Positions 24,809 to 34,305 of a DNA stretch of 64,000 nt are shown here, piece by piece. This DNA is from Mikania micrantha (taxonomy: Eukaryota > Streptophyta > Magnoliopsida > Asterales > Asteraceae). The position numbers were made by a program, and so were the translations under genes. The stretch covers positions 65,098,907 to 65,162,906 of the forward strand of contig CM018695.1 in NCBI GenBank assembly GCA_009363875.1, read 5' to 3'. Numbering within the stretch: position 1 is the first letter of the stretch; each line of letters begins with the position of its first letter. The notes below the pieces were generated by a model. The model did not search any database, was not told the DNA's origin, and was given only the letters and a program-made list of their open reading frames with translations.

Positions 24809-24813
24809 TTTAT

Positions 24814-25908
24814 GACTACACCCTTATCATCTTTCTTGTTTCGGAACACCCACTTGGTTCCGATTGCATAATTTCCCTTAAGTAAAGGGAAAACTTTCCA
24901 CACACCTTGCCTTTCAAATTGGAGAAGTTCCTCCTACATTGTTTCCACCCAGCTACTGTCTTTTAGTGCCTCAGCCACTTTCTTTGGTTCGATCTGGGAT
25001 AGAAAGCAGGAAAACAGACAAATGTTTGCTTCATGCATGGAAATCCTTGTTCTTACTCCATCTTCAACACTCCCAATGATATTCTCAGCAGGATGAATAT
25101 CATGAATGCGAGTTCTTGGAATCACATCCAGCTGGGAACTTAAATCCAAGTTGCTTGGCTCAAGGTTTGGAAGTACAACCTCAAGCTGGATTTCTGGTAG
25201 ATCTTGAAGTCTCTGATGTTGGACTGTTGTGGGTTGATTTTCTCTAGGAAGAGAGGTTCTTAGGGTGTTTGGTTCGACAGAAGGACTCCCAACTTCTTCT
25301 TGACTCTGTGGAGCAGATGTAGAGTCACTTAGAGGAGCAGCCTGAGAGGTGTTGGTTGTCTCAGACTGTGAGACTGCTTGATGTGTTGAAGTGGATCCTG
25401 CCAAGGTTTGTCTTGAAGCTATTGGGAGTTCAACATGAAAATCTTCTTCTTTTGCATGCTGAGTGGAGTCCAAGGTAGTTGTGTGTGGTTCTGGAACATA
25501 CTCTTTCAAAAGATTAAATGCAGATGTAAATTTATCAAGATCAAACAACCAATCAGGGCCTATTCCAGGTTTATTGATAGTATGTTCATTAAACTGAACA
25601 TTTGCAGACTCTTCAATAATCCTGGAATCTTTGATGTATGCTCTATATACCTTAGCCTGTGAAGAGTACCCAACAAAGTAGCCCTCTGCTGATTTCTCAG
25701 CAAACTTGGCTAGATGATCTTTGGTATTCAAGATGGTGCATTGACATCCAAATGGTTTGAGAAACCCAATAAATGGTTTTCTCTTATGCCAAATTTCATA
25801 AGGTGTCATACCATGTGACTTAACTACCAATATTCTATTTTGGACATAACAGGCAGTATTGACTGCTTCTGCCCAAAAAGTTATTGGAAGCTTGGCATCA
25901 GATAACAT
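24814..25908 (-). pseudogene. Integrase C-terminus to RT start (old copia)
   Basis: The frame begins within the integrase catalytic core (MLSDAKLPITFWAEAVNTA) and continues through the integrase C-terminal block (GYFVGYSSQAKVYRAY), the variable Ser/Thr/Gln-rich linker, and the RT start (SSWVETM, stop, EELLQFERQGVW, then AIGTKWVFRNKKDDKG). The stop at about 24934 interrupts RT. In the intact Sirevirus the equivalent region is uninterrupted. The fragment is non-functional. Confidence 0.85.
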
Positions 25909-26779
25909 GGTCCTAGCAGCCTCAATCAGTGTCCTATTCCTTCTCTCAGCAACACCATTTTGTTGTGGAGTCCTAGGAGCACTGAATTGTCTTGTAATAC
26001 CCTTAGATTCACAAAGTTTAAAGTATGGTTTTTGAATTCTGTTCCTTGATCAGACCTTATATTTTTACATGATGGTCACTTTCATTCTCACCTTGAGGAA
26101 AAATGATTTCAAGATCTCAGCAGTTTCATCCTTGGTACTCAAGAAGAATACCCAGGTATACCTAGACAAATCATTAGTGACCACCAAGCAGTATGACTTT
26201 CTACCTGGACTTTTCACACTTGTAGGGCCAAAAAAGTCCATGTGTAGCAGATATAGGACTGTTGTTATTGAATTTATCTCTTTGGCATGATGAGATGATT
26301 TGTGTTGCTTCCCTTTTAGGCAGGCAATACATTTATCGACACAGATGAATTCTTTTGTTGGTAAACATGTAACTAAGTTATTTTTGATCAGCTTATTCAT
26401 ATTTTTCAGGTTTACATGACAAAGTCTCCTAGTCCAAAGAGATGATTCATCAAGTGAAGCTTTTGAGATAAAGCAATTTATATTGCTGAGTGGTGTAGCT
26501 GTGCTCATGTCCAGCATATACATGTTGTTTCTTCTGGGAACTCTGAGCAGAATTTGGTCATTTGGAACAACAAATCCAGGTTACAGGACAATACAATCAT
26601 GCTCAGTAAACAACATGTTATGCTTTTGGTCACACACCTGTGATACACTCAGCAAATTATAGTTCAATTCTTTCACAAAATGCACATTCTCAAAACTTAC
26701 CTTACCATTTGATATTGTGCCTCAACCTGTGATATATCCACCCACTGGATCACTTCCAAATGCAACAGACCCTCCAAAG
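25909..26779 (-). pseudogene. Protease end and integrase N-terminus (old copia)
   Basis: The minus strand reads, after the Sirevirus insertion point, FGGSVAFGS, a stop, NYNLLSVSQVCDQKH, another stop, then a frame (26523-26065) with the pre-integrase zinc region (RRLCHVNLKNMNKL, CIACLKGKQHKSS) and the first integrase block (LLHMDFFGP, YCLVVTNDLSRYTW). Stops near 26716, 26590 and 26065 break it. The second catalytic Asp block is decayed; QFSAPRTPQQNGVAERRNRT is still readable around 25975. This is dead copia coding sequence. Confidence 0.8.
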
Positions 26780-27358
26780 TGTTGGACTAAAAGAACCAAT
26801 GAGCCTGATCAGAAAAATCTCTAAGTCTCACAGCATTACAACAACTGAAGAAGAACACAAAGGCTGATATTCAAATGTGCAGAAGTCACAAGATCTGAAG
26901 ACATGTACAACAGCTGAAGTGTAAGTCATCAGATGTTGTAGTGTGTAGTTAGTCTTCAGTAGTTTTCTTTTATTGTTTGTAAAAGTCTGATGAGTAGTTT
27001 ACTCATCAGATGTTTTAGTATTTTGTACTTCAGTAGTTGTAGAGTTTGTCTTCAGATGTTGAAGACATCCTCAGTAGTTTAGTTATTTTCAGTTGTTTTG
27101 TTTTGTCTGTTAGATGTCAACATCATGTGACATCATCAGACGTCACTGCCTTCTATATATAGGCAGTTGACATGATTGTAATGTAATGAAGTTAATGATC
27201 TGAATGAGATATTCCTTTTTACAGAAAACTTTCTCTCTCTATAACAAACTTGCGTTACTGTTTGATTGAAATGGATCTTACTTTGATTATGTTAATTCCG
27301 TGTTAAATTCCGCTGCTATACTCTTCTATCATATCAATTGAGAACATCTGATCCTACA
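26780..27358 (+). repeat. 5' LTR of the Sirevirus (579 bp)
   Basis: TGTTGGACTAAAAG at the start, ATCCTACA at the end. It matches 37913-38507 apart from one 16-bp insertion and rare substitutions. Confidence 0.95.
27128..27163 (+). promoter_or_regulatory. LTR promoter: ACGT-type bZIP sites and TATA box
   Basis: TGACATCATCAGACGTCA (27128-27145) holds TGAC half-sites and a GACGTCA palindrome, the type bound by plant bZIP/TGA factors. CTATATATAGG (27153-27163) follows 8 bp later as a TATA box. The same arrangement is at 38277-38311 in the right LTR. Transcription would start roughly 30 bp after the TATA. Factor binding is inferred. Confidence 0.65.
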
Positions 27359-27360
27359 AT

Positions 27361-27372
27361 TGGTATCAGAGC
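27361..27372 (+). other. Primer-binding site, initiator tRNA-Met
   Basis: TGGTATCAGAGC two bases after the LTR end is the standard complement of the plant initiator tRNA-Met 3' end. Confidence 0.95.
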
Positions 27373-27580
27373 AGGTTAATCATTGATCGATTACACAATT
27401 GATCTCTGAAACTGCTCAAATTTGTTCTCAAATTGAGTGAATTAGCTGATTAAGTAAGAATTTGTTATAGATTGAAGTTTTCTGTTAACTTCTGTTGATT
27501 TGTATTTCAATATCAATCTGTTTTGCATCAATTGATTGAGATTTGCATTAGTTTGTGGTAAATTGCTTGAATCTGTGATC

Positions 27581-30500
27581 ATGTCAACTCCGAACAATGA
27601 TCCGCACAATACAGGCTCCGCAACCAAGCCTCCGATGCTTGTGCGGAGTGAGTACAACATATGGCAACGTAGAATGCTACATCACCTGTCGATTAACAGC
27701 GCAGGATGTTGGAAATCTGTTGTGCATGGACCATATAAACCCACGATCACTGATCCTGAAACTAAGATCATGATTCCGAAACCTGCTGATATGTATTCGG
27801 ATGAGGACATTAAATTGTTTGAAATTGATGCTAAAGCTCATGGTATTCTGGCCATGGCTCTGCCTAATGAGATTTATTCTGGCTTGATGCATCATGATAC
27901 TGCTCATGATCTCTGGGTTGCACTAAAAGAACAATTTGGTGGAACTGATGAGGTTTTAGCAAATACTAGAGAAATTCTGGCTCAGCAGTATGAGACATTT
28001 TCTCACCGAAAGGGTGAATCCTTGACTCAACAATTTGAGCGATTCTCATGTTTAATTTCTGAGTTAAAAATGGTTAAGCAAGAATACACTAATAGTCAGA
28101 TGAACAACAGATTTCTCAGATCATTGCCTGAGAGATGGGACACTTATACAATTGTCCTACGCTCTAATGCTAATCTAGAAAGTCTATCTCTCACCCAATT
28201 ACATGGGAAACTCTTAACTTTTGAGAGAGAGGTAGAACAGAAGAGAAAACTGTCTTCATCTGGAAAACTTGCTGATGATTTTGTTCCTGGTAATACTGCT
28301 TTACTTGGTCAGGAGTCAGAGTTTAATGGGTCTGAATGTTCTTATGATGAACATATTGACTTTTCTACTAACAATTCTGATCATGCTTTTGTGGGAGTTG
28401 AGGGTAATGCAGGAAGTTATAGTGACAACTTGTGTTTTGTGATGGATGATTTGAAAGGTATCCCGGATGATGATCTAGAGGAGATGGACATTTTAAGTCA
28501 AATGGCATTGATCAACATCAGATCACAAAAGTTTTATAAAAGAACAGGAAGGAAGTTCCCTGGATTATCTGGCAAGACTAAGGTTGGATTTGACAAAGGG
28601 AAGTTGAGGTGCCATAAGTGTCATAGGCTTGGTCACTTTGCTAGGGAGTGCAAAACATCTGGTTCTAATCCTGCTGCACCTTTTGTGACCTTTCCAAGCA
28701 ACAATTCCTCAGGCAAAGGACCACAATCTTCTAGTACTAGTCAACAGCAATTCTATCCAGCTCACTTTGTTCCACAAAATCCAATGCCCTATCCATATCC
28801 TTGCTTTTACATGCCTCAACCTCCTCACAATTCAGCATTAATCTCACCACAATCACCTGCTCTTCCTGAACCCAGCAAACCTCAATCAACTCAACAGTCT
28901 CAACAACCACAGCATCAGAGTTTCTTCACTCCTGGTGTTGTTGATTGGAGTAGCATGCCTGATGACTTATCAGACTTCAACATGCAGCCTTTTTCTGAAA
29001 CTGGTCCACATGGTGGAGACAATCCTTTTGGAAATCTGGCACTGATGGCTATTGATTCAACTGAAAATACCTGTCAATCCTCTTCAACATCTCAGGTATC
29101 TTCTGAATCAAAAGCTAAATTATGTTCAGAGTCATGCATTTCAGCATTTGCTTCCATTAGGGAAATCAATGTAGAACTGATTAATGAGAAATTTGAATTG
29201 GAAAAGGTTGTGGCTAAAAACAAAACTGAGTTTGAAAAAGCCTTAAATGAGAAAGAGTCTGAAATTTATAAACTTAAATGTTTGTTGTCTGATGAAAAAG
29301 CTAGAGTGGAAGTCATGCTGGTAAAGCATAATGATCTAAAACAAACACTTGCAGCAACCCAAGTCAATTGTGAAAAATGGGTTGAGTCCTGTAAAGGGTT
29401 TGAAATGTTGTTGAGCAAACAGTCAGCTTCAAATGTTAAGTTTGGGATTGGTTACAATCACACTGGCCCCCCTGCTGATTATAAACCAAAAAGTCTTGAC
29501 TGTGAATCTGATGGGGAGAGTGTGTACCAATCTACCAACTCTTCAGAAGTGTCTGATTCTGCAGACATATCTGAAGAAGACTCAAATGTTTGCAAAGCTG
29601 CTGCTGAAAAGGTTGAGATTGAAACCTATTCTTATTCAATTGGGTGTACAAATGTCATTAAGGATGACACTTGTCAGGATAATGTCTTAGTTGAGATTAA
29701 TCCTGATGAACATGTTTCAAATGTTTTAAACTTACACCTAATTGAGTCAGATGGGGATGGTGTTGGAGAAAATGATGCAAGACTTTTAATAAGTCAAAGT
29801 CATTCATCAGCAGTTGGTGACAAAGCTGATACTGCAACAACTGATGTTGGTAAATGTGTTGAGACACAAGTGCTGAAGAATAACTCTTCAGATGTTATCA
29901 ATCCATCAGCTGTTGTCAATTTGACTACAAATACTGATGCCTCAGATGTTCTGATGAACAAACAATCTGTTTCTAAGTCATCAGTACTTGTAGACAATCA
30001 CAAGGAAAGAAAGAAGAGAGTGCCTTGTGATATTTGTAGGTTGTTTAATCATTCAACTGATGAATGCTGGTACAGAAAAGGTTCAAAATTCAATAAAATC
30101 AAGAATAAAAACAAGAATATACTTAAAATAAAAAATGAATTCAGTTCAAAATTTGTACCAGAATCATCAGTTGTTTCAAAATCTGGAAAATCAGTACAAG
30201 GAAATACTTCAAGTAAATTCAAGAAAGGAAAAGAAATTATTCCAGATTCAGGGAAACAACACTTGAAAACATCTATTTTAACTAAAGACACAAAACTAAT
30301 CAAAAAGAAAAATAAAAAATCAAGTCCTGATGTGTCTGATGAAATCAAGCTTTTAACTCACACTCATAATCAACTGATGCTAATGATGCAACAACTGATA
30401 GGAAGGGTCAATATGGCAGAGGCATCTGTTGATTCATTTCATAAAAAGAAATCAAAATCAAAAGTCAAACCAAAAATTTCTGATAAGAATGCTTCAAGTG

Positions 30501-30586
30501 TTGCTTCAACTGATAATGCTAGTTCTGTTTCTTCAAATATTAACAGACCCAAAACCAAAATGGTTTGGGTCCAAAAGTCTAACTGA
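27581..30586 (+). CDS. gag: Sirevirus Gag (about 1001 aa)
   Basis: Gag is the nucleocapsid protein that packages element RNA in cytoplasmic virus-like particles. The frame opens at 27536, but I prefer ATG 27581 (MSTPNNDPHN), because the upstream residues look like leader. Order: an N-terminal copia Gag/UBN2-like region (LWVALKEQFGG, QQFERFSCLISELKMVK, about residues 20-230); a CCHC zinc knuckle CHKCHRLGHFAREC (about 344-357); a Pro/Gln-rich segment (about 370-450); a predicted coiled coil (about 527-610); an acidic Ser-rich stretch; a second knuckle CDICRLFNHSTDEC (about 816-829); and a basic Lys-rich tail. It ends with TGA at 30584, and pol continues in the same frame. The length is large for copia Gag but usual for Sireviruses, whose Gag is extended. 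No internal stop is present. Confidence 0.92.
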   Translation: MSTPNNDPHNTGSATKPPMLVRSEYNIWQRRMLHHLSINSAGCWKSVVHGPYKPTITDPETKIMIPKPADMYSDEDIKLFEIDAKAHGILAMALPNEIYSGLMHHDTAHDLWVALKEQFGGTDEVLANTREILAQQYETFSHRKGESLTQQFERFSCLISELKMVKQEYTNSQMNNRFLRSLPERWDTYTIVLRSNANLESLSLTQLHGKLLTFEREVEQKRKLSSSGKLADDFVPGNTALLGQESEFNGSECSYDEHIDFSTNNSDHAFVGVEGNAGSYSDNLCFVMDDLKGIPDDDLEEMDILSQMALINIRSQKFYKRTGRKFPGLSGKTKVGFDKGKLRCHKCHRLGHFARECKTSGSNPAAPFVTFPSNNSSGKGPQSSSTSQQQFYPAHFVPQNPMPYPYPCFYMPQPPHNSALISPQSPALPEPSKPQSTQQSQQPQHQSFFTPGVVDWSSMPDDLSDFNMQPFSETGPHGGDNPFGNLALMAIDSTENTCQSSSTSQVSSESKAKLCSESCISAFASIREINVELINEKFELEKVVAKNKTEFEKALNEKESEIYKLKCLLSDEKARVEVMLVKHNDLKQTLAATQVNCEKWVESCKGFEMLLSKQSASNVKFGIGYNHTGPPADYKPKSLDCESDGESVYQSTNSSEVSDSADISEEDSNVCKAAAEKVEIETYSYSIGCTNVIKDDTCQDNVLVEINPDEHVSNVLNLHLIESDGDGVGENDARLLISQSHSSAVGDKADTATTDVGKCVETQVLKNNSSDVINPSAVVNLTTNTDASDVLMNKQSVSKSSVLVDNHKERKKRVPCDICRLFNHSTDECWYRKGSKFNKIKNKNKNILKIKNEFSSKFVPESSVVSKSGKSVQGNTSSKFKKGKEIIPDSGKQHLKTSILTKDTKLIKKKNKKSSPDVSDEIKLLTHTHNQLMLMMQQLIGRVNMAEASVDSFHKKKSKSKVKPKISDKNASSVASTDNASSVSSNINRPKTKMVWVQKSN

Positions 30587-33500
30587 GTGTGTTGTTGTAT
30601 GCAGGGTCCTTCAGCATGCCAAAGTAGCATCTGGTATGTTGATAGTGGAGGATCCATGCATATGACTGGGAGCAGATCTCTTCTTCATAACTATTTCACT
30701 GGAAGGAGAGGATTTGTGTCCTTTGGTAATGATGCTAAGGGGTATATCATAGGTAAAGGTGTAGTCACTAATGGTGAGATTAGGTTTGATGATGTTAATC
30801 ATGTTGAGAATCTTAAGTACAATCTGCTGAGTGTTAGTCAAATGTGTGATAAGGGTCATGTGTCTCTCTTCACAAAGCAAGATTGTAGGATTCTATCTTC
30901 TGATGTGATGCCTTTGATTAGCAAAGTGTTAGATGAGTACACACTTCTTAAGGCTAACAGAGTGGGAAAGGTCTATGCCTTTGATCTTTCTAAGAAAATC
31001 TCTGTCAAAGGTCATCCTTGTTTATTTTCTAAGGCCTCTTTCAAGGAATCCAATTTGTGGCATAGAAGATTAGGTCATGTAAACATCAAGAACATGAATC
31101 AATTGGTGAAACATGGTCTGGTTAGAGGTCTTCCTTTAAAGGATTTTAGTTGTGATGAAAACTGTTCTGCATGCTTGAAAGGAAAGCAACACAAAGTCTC
31201 TTTTCCTTCAATTGGAGATTCCAAATCCACTGGTTGTCTACAACTGTTACACATGGATCTGTTTGGTCCAGTGCAGATAATGTCTATGGCAAAGAAGAAG
31301 TATTGTCTAGTTATTGTTGATGACTATTCAAAGTTTGTCTGGACTTTCTTCTTACACTCAAAAGGTGAGGTTGCCAAGGCTATTATCAATTTTGTGTTGT
31401 ATGCTGAAAAGCAGTATTCTCTTTTTATCAAGTGTGTTAGGAGTGACAATGGCACTGAATTCAGAAATCATCTTCTTGATGAATTTTATCAGTCAAAGGG
31501 AATTCAGAGACAGTATAGCATTCCCAGATCTCCTGAACAGAATGGAGTGGTAGAAAGGAAGAATAGGACCCTGATTGAAGCTGCCAGAACAATGCTTGCT
31601 GATTCTGGTTTACCTCTCACATTCTGGGCAGAAGCTGTTAACACAGCTTGCTATGTGCAAAACAGAGTTTTGGTGAATCAAAGATGGTTGAAGACTCCAT
31701 ATGAAATCCTTCATTCTTTAACTCCTTTGATTTCCTTCTTCAGAGCTTTTGGGTGTCCTTGTTACATTCTCAACACCAAAGATCAACTTACTAAGTTTGA
31801 TTCCAAAGTTGATGCAGGATACTTTGTTGGATATTCTTCAACATGCAAGGCATATAGAGTGTTCAATTGTAGAACAAAGACTGTAGAAGAAACTCTTCAT
31901 GTCAAATTCAATGAATGTCCTAAAGATTCCATTCCTCAGAATCCTGCTGAGATGTTTGATCTGAATATCTTGCAACATGATTTTCATGTTGAGAATAGTG
32001 GTGTAGAAGATGAAGTTCTTCCAGCTGATCCACCACCAGCTTCTAATGCAACATCACAAGGAATTTCAGATGATGAAGATGCAAGTACTCATTTGTTCAG
32101 ATTCAGTGACAATATGTCCACATCTACCAAATCTGATGCTCCTCCTGCTTCAGCAATCCCACTCAATACAAATGCTGATGAAATTCTGGAATCCTCTCAA
32201 TCATTTGAAATCCCAGCTGCTTTGTTCCCTGAATCATCTTCAACTGCAACATCTGATCCTCCAGCAAACACTTGCACTGATCTTATTCCATATCAAGAAC
32301 TGAAGGATCATCCATTATCTCAAGTTCTTGGTGATATTTCTGCAGGTGTTTCAACCAGAAGTCAATTATCTAACTTTTGTCTTTATGCTCTCTTTGTCAG
32401 TCAACAAGAGCCAAAGAACTACCACATAGCACTTAGAGACATTGGCTGGGTGGAGGCAATGCAGTTGGAATTGTTGCAATTCAAGAAGCAACAGGTTTGG
32501 GAGCTGGTTTCTTTACCTCCAGGTAAGTGTGCAATAGGCACAAAATGGGTGTTTAGGAATAAAACAGATGAAAAAGGTCAAATCATTAAAAACAAAGCTA
32601 GACTGGTTGTACAGGGGTTCTGTCAGGAAGAAGGTATTGATTATGATGAAACTTTTGCCCCTGTAGCCAGATTAGAAGCAATTAGGCTGTTTTTAGCATA
32701 TGCTGCCTTACATAAACTTAAAGTTTTTCAAATGGATGTCAAAAGTGCTTTCTTATATGGTAAAATAAAAGAGGAAGTGTATGTGTGTCAACCTCCAGGC
32801 TTTGAGGACAATAAACATCCTGATTGGGTGTACAAGCTTGATAAAGCTCTTTATGGGCTGAAACAAGCACCTAGAGCCTGGTATGACACATTATCCACTT
32901 TTCTTCTAAAAAATAATTTCACTAGAGGCTCCATTGATCAAACTTTATTCATAAAGAATGTAGGTCAGCATAAGCTACTTGTTCAAATTTATGTTGATGA
33001 CATTATATTTGCTTCATCTGACCCAAAGTTGTGTGATGATTTCACTAAACTTATGACTACAAATTTTGAAATGAGTGCTATGGGGGAGTTACAGTTTTTC
33101 TTGGGTCTTCAAATCAAACAAAAACCTGATGGCATTTTCATTCACCAATCAAAATACACAAAAGAGCTTTTAAAGAAATTTGATTTGCAAAACTGTAAGC
33201 CATGTCCCAACCCCATGAGCACCACCACACAACTTGATGCAGATCTGAAAGGTACTTCAGTGGATGAAACTCTTTATAGATGTATGATTGGATCTTTAAT
33301 GTATCTAACTGCATCCAGGCCAGACATTATGTTTGCCACATGTGTTTGTGCTAGATTTCAGGCTGCACCCAAAGAGTCTCATTTGATAGCTGTGAAAAGA
33401 ATTTTCAGATACTTGCAAGGTACTCAATTCCTGGGAATATGGTACTCCACTGGACAATCCTGCAAGCTGGTTGCTTTTTCAGATAGTGACTATGCAGGAT

Positions 33501-33934
33501 GCAAACTCTCAAGAAAATCTACTTCTGGTGGGTGTCAGTTTCTAGGAAATTGCTTGGTTTCTTGGCAAAGTAAGAAGCAAACTTCTGTAGCCACCTCCAC
33601 TGCTGAAGCTGAGTACATTGCTGCTGCAAGTTGCACTTCCCAAATTCTCTGGCTTCAGTCTCAACTCCTGGACTATGGCATCAAAGAACTGAAGACACCA
33701 TTGTTAATGGATAGTGCTTCAGCTCTTTGTATTGTCAAGAATCCAGTTCAGCACTCTAGGACTAAACACATTGAGATCAGACATCACTTTATAAGAGATT
33801 GTTTTGAAAAAGGTCTGATTGATCCCAAATTTGTTCCTAGTGCTGATGAGCTTGCTGACATTTTTACTAAGCCTTTAGACACATCAACTTTTCAAAATTT
33901 AGTTCTAAGGCTTGGTATGTTGCAACTTGAATAG
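30587..33934 (+). CDS. pol: Sirevirus Pol: protease, integrase, reverse transcriptase, RNase H
   Basis: The frame directly follows the gag TGA in the same reading frame, with its first ATG at 30599. Domains by approximate residue: aspartic protease WYVDSGGS (16-23); pre-integrase zinc region with LWHRRLGHVN and CSACLKGKQH (155-205); integrase catalytic D,D(35)E with LLHMDLFGP, VRSDNGTEF and NGVVERKN, the second Asp and the Glu being separated by 35 residues; GYFVGYSS; RT beginning AIGTKWVFRNK, then VFQMDVKSAFLYGKI, LYGLKQAPRAWY and the active-site YVDDI (about 801-805); RNase H with DSDYAGC and STAEAEYIAAASC, ending ADIFTKPL. All catalytic motifs I can check are present and no stop interrupts it. 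Expression probably needs readthrough of the gag stop, re-initiation or splicing; the sequence alone does not decide. Confidence 0.93.
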   Translation: MCCCMQGPSACQSSIWYVDSGGSMHMTGSRSLLHNYFTGRRGFVSFGNDAKGYIIGKGVVTNGEIRFDDVNHVENLKYNLLSVSQMCDKGHVSLFTKQDCRILSSDVMPLISKVLDEYTLLKANRVGKVYAFDLSKKISVKGHPCLFSKASFKESNLWHRRLGHVNIKNMNQLVKHGLVRGLPLKDFSCDENCSACLKGKQHKVSFPSIGDSKSTGCLQLLHMDLFGPVQIMSMAKKKYCLVIVDDYSKFVWTFFLHSKGEVAKAIINFVLYAEKQYSLFIKCVRSDNGTEFRNHLLDEFYQSKGIQRQYSIPRSPEQNGVVERKNRTLIEAARTMLADSGLPLTFWAEAVNTACYVQNRVLVNQRWLKTPYEILHSLTPLISFFRAFGCPCYILNTKDQLTKFDSKVDAGYFVGYSSTCKAYRVFNCRTKTVEETLHVKFNECPKDSIPQNPAEMFDLNILQHDFHVENSGVEDEVLPADPPPASNATSQGISDDEDASTHLFRFSDNMSTSTKSDAPPASAIPLNTNADEILESSQSFEIPAALFPESSSTATSDPPANTCTDLIPYQELKDHPLSQVLGDISAGVSTRSQLSNFCLYALFVSQQEPKNYHIALRDIGWVEAMQLELLQFKKQQVWELVSLPPGKCAIGTKWVFRNKTDEKGQIIKNKARLVVQGFCQEEGIDYDETFAPVARLEAIRLFLAYAALHKLKVFQMDVKSAFLYGKIKEEVYVCQPPGFEDNKHPDWVYKLDKALYGLKQAPRAWYDTLSTFLLKNNFTRGSIDQTLFIKNVGQHKLLVQIYVDDIIFASSDPKLCDDFTKLMTTNFEMSAMGELQFFLGLQIKQKPDGIFIHQSKYTKELLKKFDLQNCKPCPNPMSTTTQLDADLKGTSVDETLYRCMIGSLMYLTASRPDIMFATCVCARFQAAPKESHLIAVKRIFRYLQGTQFLGIWYSTGQSCKLVAFSDSDYAGCKLSRKSTSGGCQFLGNCLVSWQSKKQTSVATSTAEAEYIAAASCTSQILWLQSQLLDYGIKELKTPLLMDSASALCIVKNPVQHSRTKHIEIRHHFIRDCFEKGLIDPKFVPSADELADIFTKPLDTSTFQNLVLRLGMLQLE

Positions 33935-34305
33935 GTTAGTGTTTAAATGAATAAAATGTTAAATATCCTTTTAAAATTCCAAAAATATTTTTTCCTTTAT
34001 CTTGACACATTTTGATATTTTCAGTACATACTGATACATATCAAAAGTACTGATTCAAGAACAGTTATGACCTTTTCTAATACTCTAAGTTACAAGTACT
34101 GATGAGTATTGATGTTCTAAGTACTGAAGGTCAAACATTGTTCACAAGTTCTGATGAACAAAATTTCTACAAAGTTCTGATGAACAAATTGTGTACAAGT
34201 TCTGATGAACACATTGTTCACAAGTTCTGATGAACAAAATTTCTACAAAGTTCTGATGAACAAATTGTGTACAAGTTCTGATGAACACATTGTTCACAAG
34301 TTCTG
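33935..34305 (+). repeat. Intergenic spacer with 76-bp tandem repeats
   Basis: Between pol and the third frame, copies starting at 34141, 34217 and (partial) 34293 share a 76-bp period. Each unit holds three AGTTCTGATGAACA-like words about 25 bp apart. The repeat continues past 34306, so the first codons of the third frame are repeat-derived. Confidence 0.9.
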
